A stretch of DNA of 64,000 bases from JAYRGC01 sp041908065. Lineage in GTDB: Bacteria; Pseudomonadota; Alphaproteobacteria; UBA9219. Below are positions 17,983-27,803 of this stretch, in pieces (position 1 is the stretch's first letter; every line of letters begins with the position of its first letter). A model generated the notes under the pieces. It searched no databases. It was not told the origin of the DNA and saw only the letters and a list, made by a program, of their open reading frames with translations. The position numbers were made by a program, and so were the translations under genes. Location: the NCBI GenBank assembly GCA_041908065.1, contig JAYRGC010000050.1, positions 1 through 64,000 of the forward strand, written 5' to 3'.

Positions 17983-19206
17983 ATGACAAAAACATCCGCG
18001 CTACCCAACACTTTCCGTTCCGCGCCCGACGATGCCGGCCATTTCGGCCAGTACGGGGGGCGGTTCGTGGCCGAAACCCTTATGCCGCTGGTGCTGGCGG
18101 TCGAGGAGGCCTATCGCAAGGCCAAGGCCGATCCCGCCTTTCAGTCCGAGCTTGATTACTATCTCAAGCACTACGTCGGCCGCCCCTCGCCTTTGTGGCA
18201 CGCCAAGCGGCTCACGGAAAAGTTCGGCGGGGCGAAGATCTACTTCAAGCGCGACGAGCTAAACCACACCGGAGCGCACAAGATAAACCACTGCATGGGG
18301 CAGATATTATTGGCCAAGCGCATGGGCAAGCGACGCATCATCGCCGAAACCGGCGCAGGCCAGCACGGCGTGGCCACCGCCACCGTGGCCGCGCTGTTCG
18401 ATCTGCCTTGCGTCGTGTACATGGGCGAGTTGGACATCGAACGCCAACGCCCCAACGTCTTTCGCATGAAGCTGTTGGGTGCCGAGGTTCGCGCCGTCAA
18501 AAGCGGCTCGCGCTCGCTTAAGGACGCGATGAACGAGGCGTTGCGCGATTGGGTCGGCAACGTCGAGGACACGTTTTACATCATCGGCACGGTCGGCGGG
18601 CCGCATCCCTATCCCATGATAGTGCGCGATTTCCAGTCGGTGATAGGCCGCGAAACCCGCGCCCAAATGATGGAGGCCGAAGGCCGCCTGCCGGACTCGC
18701 TGGTCGCCTGCGTCGGCGGCGGCTCCAACGCCATGGGGTTGTTCCACGAATTCGTGGACGAGCCGAGCGTCAAGATGTACGCGGTGGAAGCGGCGGGTTT
18801 AGGCGTGGAAACCGGCAAGCACGCGGCGGCTTTGACGGGCGGCGAGGCCGGAGTTCTGCACGGCATGAAAAGCTATTTCCTGCAGGACGCGGGCGGCCAG
18901 ATTCAAGAGGCGCATTCGATCTCCGCCGGACTGGATTACCCGGGCGTGGGGCCGGAACACGCGTGGCTGAAAGACTCGGGGCGCGTGCAGTACGTCTCCG
19001 CCACCGACGACGAGGCCATCGCCGCGTTCCAGTTGTGCAGCCGCGCCGAGGGCATCATCCCCGCGCTGGAGCCATCCCACGCGCTGGCCTATGTGACCAA
19101 ACTCGCCCCCACCCTGCCCCGCGATCACCTGCTGGTGATGAACCTCTGCGGCCGCGGCGACAAGGACATCTTCACAGTGGCCGAAAAACTGGGAGTGGGG
19201 ATATAG
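17983..19206 (+). CDS. trpB: Tryptophan synthase beta chain
   Basis: PLP enzyme joining indole and serine. A 407-residue, full-length TrpB1-type protein. The PLP lysine is in [15 protein letters not shown], the catalytic Glu in [14 protein letters not shown], and the phosphate loop in [10 protein letters not shown], with [15 protein letters not shown] near the end. The start ATG 17983 lacks a clear Shine-Dalgarno. TrpB needs TrpA for indole supply, but trpA does not follow as it usually does. A methylase remnant and a racemase gene lie there instead. Confidence 0.95.
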   Translation: MTKTSALPNTFRSAPDDAGHFGQYGGRFVAETLMPLVLAVEEAYRKAKADPAFQSELDYYLKHYVGRPSPLWHAKRLTEKFGGAKIYFKRDELNHTGAHKINHCMGQILLAKRMGKRRIIAETGAGQHGVATATVAALFDLPCVVYMGELDIERQRPNVFRMKLLGAEVRAVKSGSRSLKDAMNEALRDWVGNVEDTFYIIGTVGGPHPYPMIVRDFQSVIGRETRAQMMEAEGRLPDSLVACVGGGSNAMGLFHEFVDEPSVKMYAVEAAGLGVETGKHAAALTGGEAGVLHGMKSYFLQDAGGQIQEAHSISAGLDYPGVGPEHAWLKDSGRVQYVSATDDEAIAAFQLCSRAEGIIPALEPSHALAYVTKLAPTLPRDHLLVMNLCGRGDKDIFTVAEKLGVGI

Positions 19207-19268
19207 AAAAGCCGATCGTCGCAGTGGTGGATACCATCGATAACAACTAATTTCGAGGCGACAAAACT

Positions 19269-19373
19269 ATGCCCATACTGGATTGGTTAAACCGCGCCGA
19301 AACGGTCAAGATCGCCGACGGCGTTCCGTATCGGCTGCTGGAAGCGGTCGATGATTTGTCGGTCGTGAATTGA
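19269..19373 (+). pseudogene. Fragment resembling the N terminus of a DNA methylase
   Basis: A 34-codon open frame starting MPILDWLNRAETVKIADGVP and then reading YRLLEAVDDLS. From memory this resembles the first 30 residues of large adenine-specific (type III-like or Zn-ribbon) DNA methylases, but the frame stops at once. No continuation is visible in other frames before the racemase gene. I read it as the remnant of a deleted gene. A small independent peptide is possible but less likely. Confidence 0.35.
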
Positions 19374-19409
19374 TCCGTATGGTAGCAATCAAGCAACAAG
19401 GGGTTAGTC

Positions 19410-20099
19410 ATGAAAACCATAGGCCTTATAGGCGGCACTAGCTGGACTTCCACCGCAGAGTATTATCGATATATCAATGAAGGCGTAGCATCCAAACTTG
19501 GGGGGCTTCATTCGGCTGAAATAGTGCTGGTCAGCATAGATTTTTCGCCTTTGGCTGCTGCTATAGGCTCAGGGGACTGGGATTCAGCCAAAAGTATATT
19601 TATAAACGCAGCGAGGAAACTGGAAAGAGCTGGTGCGGGGTGCGTTCTTATGTGCACCAACACCATGCATCGTCTGTTCGACGAGGTGGGACAAGCGGTA
19701 AGCATTCCGGTACTGCATATAGCCGACGCAGCAGCCGTTGAACTGAAGGCGCGTGGATACAGGAAAGCCGCCTTGTTGGGAACCGAAGCTACCATGAGGG
19801 GCGAATTCTATAAGGGACGGATTGAGCAAAAAAGCGGCGTCGAAGTGATATTGCCGCCTCAGAATGATATTGTGTACATAAATACGGCGATATTTGATCG
19901 CATGTGTCGGGATAATTACACACAAGAGGACAGATCGCGTTTTGGTGCAATAATAGATGGCCTGAAAGCACGAGGGGCGGAGTGCGTTATATTGGGGTGC
20001 ACGGAAATACCGGTTCTTATCAAGAAGGCATCGTTACCTTTGCTCAATACGACGAAACTGCATAGTGCGGCGGCAGTCGATTGGGCTTTCTCGCCATAA
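19410..20099 (+). CDS. Aspartate/glutamate racemase family protein
   Basis: A 229-residue PLP-independent amino-acid racemase. The two-cysteine mechanism is visible: CTNTMH near residue 82 and GCTEIPVL near 194, after the N-terminal IGLIGGTSWTSTAEYY. This is the YgeA/aspartate racemase type rather than MurI. Substrate is uncertain. A good AAGGGG site lies 6 nt before the ATG. The gene is more AT-rich and follows a methylase fragment at the site where trpA would be expected, suggesting local rearrangement or transfer. Confidence 0.82.
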   Translation: MKTIGLIGGTSWTSTAEYYRYINEGVASKLGGLHSAEIVLVSIDFSPLAAAIGSGDWDSAKSIFINAARKLERAGAGCVLMCTNTMHRLFDEVGQAVSIPVLHIADAAAVELKARGYRKAALLGTEATMRGEFYKGRIEQKSGVEVILPPQNDIVYINTAIFDRMCRDNYTQEDRSRFGAIIDGLKARGAECVILGCTEIPVLIKKASLPLLNTTKLHSAAAVDWAFSP

Positions 20100-20110
20100 C
20101 AAATCATCCC

Positions 20111-21181
20111 ATGCGCATACTTCACATCATGGCCGGAAAGGGACAGGGCGGGGCGGAGACTTACTCCACCGACGTCATGCTGGGCTTGCGCGAACGCGGC
20201 GTCGACCAGTGCGTGGTCATGCACCGCCGCGCCCCGCGTTACGGAGAGATTGTCGCCGCCGGAATCAGGACGGCTCCCGAAGTTTTGGACATGCCGTTCA
20301 CCCCGTGGCGGCGGTTCATGCTGGGGCGGCTGTTGCGGCGGGAAAAGCCCGATATCGTTCATTGCTGGATGCGCCGCGCCGCCTCCATCATGCCGCGCTG
20401 GGACGCTTGCCCCGTCATCGGCTGGTTCGGCGGGTATTACGATCCCAAGCATTTCGGGCGTTGCGGGCATTTCGTGGGCGTGACCCGCGACATCGTGGCG
20501 CACATGGCGCGTAACGGCGTGCCGCAAGATAGGGCGCATTTCATCCCCACTTTCCCCGACGTGCGCGACGAACCGCCGATCTCCCGCGCCGCCTTCGACA
20601 CTCCCGATGACGCCTTCGTGCTTTTAGCTTTGTCGCGCCTGCATCCCAAGAAAGGCTTGGACACCCTGTTGCGGGCGGCGGCGAACTTGCCGCAAGCCTA
20701 CGTCTGGCTGGCGGGCGAAGGGCCTTTGCGCGGCGAGCTTGAGGCGTTAACGGCGGAATTGGGATTGCAAAACCGCGTGAGATTCCTCGGCTGGCGCACC
20801 GACAGGGGCGCGTTGCTGCGATCTTGCGACGTTTGCGTACTGCCCTCGCGCTACGAGCCGTTTGGAACGGTCATATTGGAGGCGTGGGCTGCCGGAGTTC
20901 CCTTCGTGGCTTGCCGCAGCGCGGGGCCATCCGCCACCGTCAAAGACGGCGTGGACGGCTTGTTGGCGGACATAGACGACGTTCCCGCGCTAACCGAAGC
21001 GTTGCGGCGTTTGCGCGACGATCCGCGTTTACGCGCCTCGCTTGCGGAGAACGGGCGGGCGGCTTATCTCCGCGATTACACCCGCGACGCGGTGCTGGAT
21101 AAGATGTCGTCGCTGTACGACGCTATCTTGAGCGGCCATTCCGCCGCAAGCGGAGGGGCGGCCTCATGGCCTATCGGGTAG
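20111..21181 (+). CDS. Glycosyltransferase family 4 (GT-B)
   Basis: A 356-residue GT-B enzyme. The N-terminal domain starts MRILHIMAGKGQGGAETYS with the Gly-rich acceptor loop. The C-terminal donor domain has LALSRLHPKKGLDTLLRA, LAGEGPLR and the EX7E-type motif LPSRYEPFGTVILEAWAAG. It probably adds a sugar in LPS, capsule or glycolipid synthesis. The acceptor cannot be told. It has no clear Shine-Dalgarno, lies 11 nt after the racemase stop, and overlaps the next gene by 16 nt. Confidence 0.85.
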   Translation: MRILHIMAGKGQGGAETYSTDVMLGLRERGVDQCVVMHRRAPRYGEIVAAGIRTAPEVLDMPFTPWRRFMLGRLLRREKPDIVHCWMRRAASIMPRWDACPVIGWFGGYYDPKHFGRCGHFVGVTRDIVAHMARNGVPQDRAHFIPTFPDVRDEPPISRAAFDTPDDAFVLLALSRLHPKKGLDTLLRAAANLPQAYVWLAGEGPLRGELEALTAELGLQNRVRFLGWRTDRGALLRSCDVCVLPSRYEPFGTVILEAWAAGVPFVACRSAGPSATVKDGVDGLLADIDDVPALTEALRRLRDDPRLRASLAENGRAAYLRDYTRDAVLDKMSSLYDAILSGHSAASGGAASWPIG

Positions 21182-21678
21182 GCGACACAGTTCGCGTCAA
21201 AGACAAGATGCAGCGGGATTACTCCTATGCGATAGCGGAGCCGGAGGGCGAAAACTTCGCCCCTGATTTCAAACCGGCAATTTCTCCGAAGGAAATGCTG
21301 AGATTAGGCGTTTTCGAAGGCAAGTATTGCAACGACTGCGGCGATGAATTTCCCGAAGACTGGTTTGCCGAAGCCAGAATCAGCCGCGTCGCCAATCCGG
21401 AACTGAATTTCTTCAAAATCAAAAGCCGACAACCTCTTTCGGTATGGCGGCAAAACAGGTGGATTGTCGAACCAGACCCGCGCGGTTGGTTTCAATGGTA
21501 CTGCCGCTATTACCTTGGAAGACGCTTGCCCAAGGTCGACGCGTGGCAGATCAAAAGATGGAAGGCTTTTTACCGCCACGTCGGCCAGATAAAAGCCAAT
21601 TGCATGCCGATGGATATCGGGTGCCGCCCTCGCCAACGCCAAGCCTTGCTGCAATGGGCATACGATCCTTTCGTCTAA
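21166..21678 (+). CDS. Conserved hypothetical protein
   Basis: A 170-residue soluble protein with a CNDCGDEFPEDWF segment near residue 56, a SQPLSVWR-like segment (SRQPLSVWRQNRWI), then DPRGWFQWYCRYYLGRR, and a conserved C terminus CRPRQRQALLQWAYD. I remember similar proteins in many bacteria and fungi without an assigned function. The many Trp, Cys and Arg residues suggest a nucleic-acid or small-molecule binder, but that is a guess. GGAGGGG lies about 8 nt before the ATG, inside the glycosyltransferase gene. Confidence 0.8.
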   Translation: MAYRVGDTVRVKDKMQRDYSYAIAEPEGENFAPDFKPAISPKEMLRLGVFEGKYCNDCGDEFPEDWFAEARISRVANPELNFFKIKSRQPLSVWRQNRWIVEPDPRGWFQWYCRYYLGRRLPKVDAWQIKRWKAFYRHVGQIKANCMPMDIGCRPRQRQALLQWAYDPFV

Positions 21679-21697
21679 TAAATTAGCTCGCCCAAAT

Positions 21698-21832
21698 TTT
21701 TGGTTCTTACGTAAAACGGGTGGGTAATTTGGCCGAGAATAGCAGCAGCAAACAACGTCATTGCGAGCCGCCAAGGGGCGGCTCGCAATGACGGCCTTTG
21801 GCCGTATCCACCCGTTTTGCGTAAGAGCCAGA
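21698..21832. repeat. MITE-like palindromic repeat, copy 3
   Basis: A nearly perfect 130-bp palindrome. The outer arms TGGTTCTTACGTAAAACGGG (from 21701) and CCCGTTTTGCGTAAGAGCCA (ending 21830) are inverted repeats with few mismatches. The centre pairs CGTCATTGCGAGCCGCC with GGCGGCTCGCAATGACG around AAGG. This is the simplest copy of the family and shows its terminal inverted repeats clearly. It encodes nothing. Confidence 0.85.
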
Positions 21833-21968
21833 TTTTTTAAGTGACAATCGGCGCGTTTGGGTATAGGTTCGGCACTGTTCGGTAGCCGCCTTGGTTTCCG
21901 ACACTTTTTTCCGCAAGCGTTCCCTCGCCAAATTCGCCATCCGCAACCATCCCACCAAAGAGGATAAA

Positions 21969-22544
21969 ATGGCCAAGCCAATGTCCAATCCGTTCCTAGA
22001 AATGGATATGTCGAAGATCATGAGCATGTCGCCGATGATGGACATGTCCAAGATGATGGATTTTGCGAAATCCATGCCGATGATGGACATGTCAAAAATG
22101 ATGGAAATGGCCAAGTCCATGCCGATGCCGATGCAAATGCCAGAGATGATGCAATCGATGGCGATGCCGAACATGGACATGGAATCCATGATGTCGGTGT
22201 GGCGCAAGAACGTCGAAGCCGTGGCCGCCGCCAACCAGATGATGTGCGAAAGCGGACAGGCCATCGTCCAAGGGCAGGTCGACATGGCCAGACAGGGGTT
22301 CGAAACCATGTCGGGCATGATGCAGTCGATGATGGCCACACAAAACCCGTCCGAGCGCATGGCAAAGCAAGCCGAAGCCACCAAAACGGTGATGGATCGC
22401 TGCATCACCGGCATGAAGGACATGACCGACACAGTGGCTCGCAACCAATACCAAGCCATGGAAGTCATGGGAACCCGCGTTTGCGAAGGGCTGGACGAGA
22501 TGCAACGCTGCATGACGCCGACAGGCAAGGCCAACGCGGCCTGA
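21969..22544 (+). CDS. Methionine-rich phasin-like protein
   Basis: A 191-residue protein with 46 methionines, about 30 of them in the first 76 residues. The N terminus repeats MDMSKMM-type units with KSMP linkers. The C-terminal half (about 77-180) is amphipathic helix resembling phasins, which coat polyhydroxyalkanoate granules (VWRKNVEAVAAANQMM, GFETMSGMMQ, KDMTDTVARNQYQAMEVM). AAAGAGG lies 5 nt before the ATG at 21969, which selects this start over an earlier in-frame codon. No PHA synthase is in view. Confidence 0.7.
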   Translation: MAKPMSNPFLEMDMSKIMSMSPMMDMSKMMDFAKSMPMMDMSKMMEMAKSMPMPMQMPEMMQSMAMPNMDMESMMSVWRKNVEAVAAANQMMCESGQAIVQGQVDMARQGFETMSGMMQSMMATQNPSERMAKQAEATKTVMDRCITGMKDMTDTVARNQYQAMEVMGTRVCEGLDEMQRCMTPTGKANAA

Positions 22545-22591
22545 ACTGACTTCTCTGCCGTTAGTTCGAGAGTCCGGCTATTGAACGAAAT

Positions 22592-23012
22592 AGCTCTTAC
22601 GTAAAGCGATTGATTAATTTGGTCGCTAGAATCGGCGGCAGGTGCCGTTGTTGCAAGGCATACGGCCAAAGGCCGTCATGCGAGCCGACACAACTTAGTT
22701 TGGACAGCGTTAAACGCTGTCGTGCGGCGAAGCAATCCAGAGACATCGAATAACGACTCTGGATTGCTTCGGGGCGTTAAGAACGCCCCTCGCAATGACA
22801 ACGTCGCTGTCATTTGCGAACCTCCACTCGGGTTTTAGGCGTCATTGCGAGCCGCCTTCTTCAGGCGGCGAAGCAATCCAGCGCAACAGGCGCAGCTGCT
22901 CTGGATTGCTTCGCCGCACGACAGCGTTTAACGCTGTCCAAACCAAAGGTTGCGGCTCGCAGACAGCCTTTGGCTGTACCCTCGCAATGACGCTCATTTT
23001 AGGTAAGAGCCT
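22592..23012. repeat. Composite palindromic repeat, copy 4
   Basis: The 420-bp region between the phasin and mutL genes is built from nested modules of the same family. Outer ends are GCTCTTACGTAAAGCG (22593) and TTTTAGGTAAGAGCC (ending 23011). Inside are at least two inner hairpins with CATTGCGAGCC, GAAGCAATCCAG and CTGGATTGCTTC arms, plus two copies of the ACAGCGTTAAACGCTGT palindrome type. It looks like an element inserted into another copy. No gene is supported within it. Confidence 0.75.
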
Positions 23013-23026
23013 GTTTTTGTCGGTTC

Positions 23027-24826
23027 CTATCTCCGGTCGAACAGCTTTTCCAGATCCGACAGCTTCAGCTCGACGTAGGTCGGTCGGCCATGGTTGCATT
23101 GGCCGCTGTTGGGGGTGGATTCCATTTGCCTAAGCAGCGCGTTCATTTCCTCGACGTTCAAGGCGCGGCCTGAACGCACCGATCCGTGGCATGCCATCGA
23201 AGCGCAGACCTTTTCCATTTTTTCCCGCAACGCTCCCGATTGCCCGTTTTCGGCCAGTTCCTCGGCCAGATCGCGCAGCAATACTTTGACGTCGGCTTGC
23301 CCGATTATGGACGGGGTTTCCCGCACCAGAATCGAGCCGGAGCCGAACGGCTCGACCGCCAGCCCGAACCGCGCCAGCTCGGCGGAGTTTTCCAGAATCC
23401 TCGCGCTGTCGGATTCTGTCATGTCCACGACCGCCGGAACCAGCAAGGCTTGCCGCGCCACCTTTCCTTCTAGCAAATCGCGCTTCATCCTTTCATAGAC
23501 TATGCGCTCGTGGGCGGCGTGCTGATCGACTATCACCACCCCGTCTTGCGTCTGCGCCACGATAAAAGTTCCGTGCACCTGCGCTACCGCCGCGCCTAAA
23601 CGACCTATCGCCGCTCCGCGCTCTCCGCCGGAGACGCCAGCCGTCGCGTCGTTATCATCAGCGCTTGCGGCTTGGGCGCGAGCCAAAGGCGGAAAATCCG
23701 CCGCCGCGCCGAAGCCGAAGGCAGAATGTTCGGAAAATCCGGCAGACGACGGCGGCGAATAAGACGGAGTGGAAAACGGCGAGGTTCGGGGTTGCAGCAT
23801 CCCCAACGCTTGCGGGGCCAAGGCGTTAGCGGTGAACCCCGCCGCCCCTTCCAACGCGCGGCGCACGCCGCTGACGATTATGCCGCGCGCCGCCGCCGCG
23901 TCGCGAAACCGCACCTCGGTCTTAGCGGGATGGACGTTGACATCGACATCGCGAGCCGGAATCTCCAGAAAAAGCACTGCCGCCGGATGCCGACCGGCCG
24001 GCAGAACGTCGCCGTAAGCCCCGCGCACGGCGGACATCAGGACGCGATCCCGCACCGGCCTGCCGTTGACGAAAAGATATTGCTCCCGCGTCGTGGGACG
24101 GTTCCACGTCGGCAAACCCGCCCTTCCCCGCAGCTTCATGCCCTCGCGCTCCAGACCGACCTCGACCGAATTGGCGGCGAATTCCTCCCCTAAAACGGCG
24201 GCGATCCGCGACGAAGCGTCGGATGCGGGGGAAAAACGCGCCGGACGGCGGTCGTCCTCGCGCAGGATGAACTCGACCTGCGGATGGGACAAGGCCAGCC
24301 GTTCCACGGCTTCGCGGGCGGCATCAGCCTCGGTGCGAGGCGATTTCAGGAACTTCAGGCGGGCGGGCGTGGCAAAAAACAGATCGCGCGCTTCGATGGT
24401 CGTGCCGCGCCCGTCTCGCGCCGTGGGAACCGGATCGCCGACTTTGCCGCCTTCGACCGTCAACTCCCATGCCTCAAGGCCGCCTCCGGCGCGACTGGCT
24501 ATGGAAAGTCGCGCCACCGCGCCGATGGACGGCAGAGCCTCGCCGCGAAAACCGAAGCTGTGAATGTTCCAAAGATCCTCGTCGGGGAGTTTGGACGTGG
24601 CGTGCCTTTCGACAGATAAAAGCAGCTCGTCCCTGTCCATGCCGCACCCGTCGTCGGCCACCGCCGTAAGCGACAGTCCGCCGCCGCGCAAGGTGATCTC
24701 GATGCGCGAGGCTTGGGCGTCCAGAGCGTTTTCGACCAGCTCCTTAACCACGGCTGAGGGGCGTTCTATCACCTCTCCCGCCGCAATGCGGTTGACCATC
24801 TGTTCGGAAAGGCGACGGAGTTTCAT
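23027..24826 (-). CDS. mutL: DNA mismatch repair protein MutL
   Basis: A 599-residue GHKL ATPase linking MutS to the nicking and repair steps. N-terminal motifs are IAAGEVIERPSAVVKELVEN, DDGCGM and GFRGEALPSI. A Pro/Ser/Ala-rich linker spans about 345-415. The C-terminal domain has the full endonuclease motif DQHAAHERIVYE and ACHGSVRSG plus CNHGRP, so this is the nicking type, as expected for bacteria lacking MutH. It is convergent with a repeat and lies beside tRNA-Arg. Confidence 0.94.
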   Translation of the reverse strand: MKLRRLSEQMVNRIAAGEVIERPSAVVKELVENALDAQASRIEITLRGGGLSLTAVADDGCGMDRDELLLSVERHATSKLPDEDLWNIHSFGFRGEALPSIGAVARLSIASRAGGGLEAWELTVEGGKVGDPVPTARDGRGTTIEARDLFFATPARLKFLKSPRTEADAAREAVERLALSHPQVEFILREDDRRPARFSPASDASSRIAAVLGEEFAANSVEVGLEREGMKLRGRAGLPTWNRPTTREQYLFVNGRPVRDRVLMSAVRGAYGDVLPAGRHPAAVLFLEIPARDVDVNVHPAKTEVRFRDAAAARGIIVSGVRRALEGAAGFTANALAPQALGMLQPRTSPFSTPSYSPPSSAGFSEHSAFGFGAAADFPPLARAQAASADDNDATAGVSGGERGAAIGRLGAAVAQVHGTFIVAQTQDGVVIVDQHAAHERIVYERMKRDLLEGKVARQALLVPAVVDMTESDSARILENSAELARFGLAVEPFGSGSILVRETPSIIGQADVKVLLRDLAEELAENGQSGALREKMEKVCASMACHGSVRSGRALNVEEMNALLRQMESTPNSGQCNHGRPTYVELKLSDLEKLFDRR

Positions 24827-24987
24827 GATAAAATTTAGTTACGATGAATTGCGCCGCTTGTCCATATTCGCGGATGCCGCAGCCACAGGCGCATAGTTCT
24901 TGTTGCGGCGGATTTTCCTATGGGGCATAAACATCCCCTGAAAGGCGCGGAGCGAGCTATAACCTTCCGCCTGTCGCCAGAAACAAT

Positions 24988-25067
<80 letters not shown>

Positions 25068-25078
25068 GTTTTTTGCCT

Positions 25079-26224
25079 TTAATTTCCCCTTGGGTCCGAG
25101 GGTTCGCCGTCGCAACGCCATTCGAAGTACATTTCGGGGCGGCGGGCGGACGCGCCTTTGGCGGGCAGGTTGCCCAACGGCTCTCCCACCGCGACCTTTT
25201 GTCCGACGTCGGCGTCGATGCGGCCAAATCCGGCCAAGAGGCTGTGGCAACCTCCGTCGTGCTGGATAATGACCATCTGTCCGTAACCGCGAAACGGTCC
25301 GGTGAACATCACCCGTCCGTCGCGCGGTGACACCACGGTGGCCGACGGGGCGGCGGCTATCGACAGGCCTTGGCTGGCCACGCCGTCGCCGTCCTTTTCC
25401 CCGTATCCCCGCGACACGTTTCCGGAAACCGGCATCCGCAGCCCCGCCTTGAGCGAGCCGCCCTCCCGTCCGGCGCGGGCGGATTTTCCGGCTCCGGCGG
25501 CGGCGCGGTTCACCCGTTCCAAAAGTTGCCGCAAGTCTCCGGCCTCCTTGGACAGCTCGGCCAACTGGCGTTCCGCCTCCTCGCGTTGGGCTGCGGTTTT
25601 CCTGACGGTTCCCTGCCGGATGCGGATCATGCGATCGAGGCTGTCGCGCTGTTTTTCCAGATTGGCTCCGGCCAGCTTCACGGCCTCGCGCTGCGCCGCC
25701 AAGGAGGCGCGCATCTCCTCCAACCTTTCCAATTCTCCCGCCAGCCTTGCGGTTTCCTCGCGCAGCCACGGAACCAGACGGCGCAGGACTATGGAACGAT
25801 GCACGTTGTCGGTTATCGAATCCGTGTGCGGCAGCAGCGTTTCCGGCGGCTGCCGCGCCATCCGCAGCATGGCGGAGGTCAAAATCGCCAGCCGCTCCTC
25901 GGCTCCTATCAGCGCGGTTTCACCGGCTTTCGTTTCCTTCTCCAGCGTCGCCAGTTTTTCCTCCAGCAGTTCTTGCTCTTCCTGCTTGTCCTGAATTTCC
26001 TTCGTCGCCCTTACCAGACGCGCCTTCAGGGCTTCGAGGTCAACCGAGGCCGATCTTTCCATTTGCTCCAACGCTTGGGATTCCGATCGCTGCCGCGCCA
26101 GTTCCTCCTCCACGGCGCGCAAGCCGTCGACGGACGGGGACTGGGTCGCGGCCGACGCAGGCCACGCGCCGCACAGCGCGGCCATAAGGACGCCCAACGC
26201 TCCGATCGCTTTCGCCGTTTTCAT
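25079..26224 (-). CDS. envC: Murein hydrolase activator EnvC-like protein
   Basis: Periplasmic division factor of 381 aa that activates amidases at the septum. A signal peptide (cleaved near WPASAA) is followed by a long coiled coil (about 35-255, rich in Glu, Leu and Arg) and a C-terminal LytM-fold domain (about 275-370). That domain keeps the fold landmarks [20 protein letters not shown] but lacks the zinc-binding His/Asp set (SQGLSIAA instead of HxGxD), as in catalytically dead EnvC proteins. It lies directly upstream of a divergent tRNA and downstream of gpmI. Confidence 0.85.
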   Translation of the reverse strand: MKTAKAIGALGVLMAALCGAWPASAATQSPSVDGLRAVEEELARQRSESQALEQMERSASVDLEALKARLVRATKEIQDKQEEQELLEEKLATLEKETKAGETALIGAEERLAILTSAMLRMARQPPETLLPHTDSITDNVHRSIVLRRLVPWLREETARLAGELERLEEMRASLAAQREAVKLAGANLEKQRDSLDRMIRIRQGTVRKTAAQREEAERQLAELSKEAGDLRQLLERVNRAAAGAGKSARAGREGGSLKAGLRMPVSGNVSRGYGEKDGDGVASQGLSIAAAPSATVVSPRDGRVMFTGPFRGYGQMVIIQHDGGCHSLLAGFGRIDADVGQKVAVGEPLGNLPAKGASARRPEMYFEWRCDGEPSDPRGN

Positions 26225-26246
26225 GCGTTCCTCATGGGTCTTCGAG

Positions 26247-27803
26247 TTAGGCGTTCGCCGGTACTATAAGGCTATTCCCGTCCATCTCCTCGGGTTTGTC
26301 CAGCCCCATAATCTCCAGCATTGTCGGGGCTACGTCGGCCAGTTTGCCGTCGCGCAGCGATTTGATTCCGGCAGGAGGATTTATCAACGCCACCGGAACG
26401 CGCTCCAGCGTATGCGCGGTATGGGGCGCGCCGCTCAAGGGATCCTTCATGGTTTCGCAATTCCCGTGATCCGCAGTCAGGACGATGAAACCGCCGCGTT
26501 CTTTCACCGCCTCGGCCAAGCGACCCAAGCATTCGTCTACCGTCTCGACCGCCTTTATCGCGGCCTCCAAAGATCCGGTATGCCCCACCATGTCGGGGTT
26601 GGCGTAGTTCATCACTATCAGATCGAACATCCCGCTTTCCACGGCCTTGACCGCGTAGTTCGTCACTTCCCGCGCCGACATTTCCGGTTGCAGATCGTAG
26701 GTCGCCACCTTGGGCGACTGCACCATTATGCGCTCCTCGCCCGCGTAAGGCTCCTCCCGTCCGCCGTTGAAGAAAAAAGTGACGTGCGGATATTTTTCGG
26801 TCTCGGCCAAGCGCAGCTGCCGCATTCCGGCGGCGGAAACCAATTCCCCCAAACCGTTGGCGATGGTTTTAGGAGGAAACATGGTGGCCATCAGCCCGTT
26901 CAGGCGGTCGGAGTATTCGACCATGCCCAAGGCCGCCGCGAAGCCGACGCGCCTCCCGCGCAGAAAGCCCGGGAAATCGTCGTCGAGCAACGCCAGCAAA
27001 ATCTCCCGCGCGCGATCGGCGCGGAAGTTGGCGAACAATACGCCGTCGCCGTCTTTCATGCCGCCGTATCCGCCGATGGCTATGGGCGACAGGAATTCGT
27101 CGGTCTCGCCCGCAGCGCGCCGCACATCAACCGCCGACAGCGCGTCGTCGAAAGCCAATCCAACTCCATCCGTCAGCAAGACGTAGGCCTTTTCCACCCG
27201 ATCCCATCTTTTGTCGCGATCCATGGCGAAATACCTGCCGCAGACCGTGGCCAGCTTGGCTTGGGGGGAAGATTTCAATTCATCCGACAGAAAGGACAGG
27301 TATCGGGACGCGCTTGCGGGCGGGGTGTCGCGCCCGTCGGTGAAGGCGTGCACGGCCACCGCGACCCCGCTGCGGGATATTATCCGCGCCAGCGCCGCGA
27401 TATGCCGCTGGTGCGAGTGGACTCCGCCGTCCGAGAGCAAGCCCATCAAATGGCAGGTTCCCCCGCTTTGCTTGAGCTTGGATATGAAGTCGGTCAAAGC
27501 GGGATTTTTCTCCAGCTCGCCCATGGCCAAAGCGCGGTCGATCATGGGCAGATCCTGAAACACCACCCGCCCCGCGCCGAGGTTCATGTGCCCGACCTCG
27601 GAATTGCCCATCTGGCCTGCGGGAAGCCCCACATGTTCTTCCGAAGCGTCCAGCAGAGCGTGAGGGCTTTCAGCCATTATTCGGCGGAAATTAGGGGCAT
27701 TGGACGACGCCACCGCGTTGTCCGCCCCCCCTTCGCGATGCCCCCATCCGTCCATCACGCACAACACGGCAGGACGGGGAAAATTGCGCTTGTCAGTTTT
27801 CAT
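26247..27803 (-). CDS. gpmI: 2,3-bisphosphoglycerate-independent phosphoglycerate mutase
   Basis: Glycolytic enzyme of 518 aa with two Mn-dependent domains. The first metal Asp is in VMDGWGHREGG. The phosphorylated Ser is in PAGQMGNSEVGH. Further signatures are HAFTDGRDTPP, the CGRYFAMDRD segment, NYANPDMVGHTG and LTADHGNCE. The start ATG 27803 gives the family N terminus. Longer upstream reading is not supported. The gene order gpmI-envC is common in proteobacteria. Confidence 0.95.
   Translation of the reverse strand: MKTDKRNFPRPAVLCVMDGWGHREGGADNAVASSNAPNFRRIMAESPHALLDASEEHVGLPAGQMGNSEVGHMNLGAGRVVFQDLPMIDRALAMGELEKNPALTDFISKLKQSGGTCHLMGLLSDGGVHSHQRHIAALARIISRSGVAVAVHAFTDGRDTPPASASRYLSFLSDELKSSPQAKLATVCGRYFAMDRDKRWDRVEKAYVLLTDGVGLAFDDALSAVDVRRAAGETDEFLSPIAIGGYGGMKDGDGVLFANFRADRAREILLALLDDDFPGFLRGRRVGFAAALGMVEYSDRLNGLMATMFPPKTIANGLGELVSAAGMRQLRLAETEKYPHVTFFFNGGREEPYAGEERIMVQSPKVATYDLQPEMSAREVTNYAVKAVESGMFDLIVMNYANPDMVGHTGSLEAAIKAVETVDECLGRLAEAVKERGGFIVLTADHGNCETMKDPLSGAPHTAHTLERVPVALINPPAGIKSLRDGKLADVAPTMLEIMGLDKPEEMDGNSLIVPANA

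Noticed and set aside
17940..18155. Possible leader peptide or attenuator before trpB
   Set aside because: The frame runs through the trpB start, has only one Trp codon and no visible alternative hairpins.
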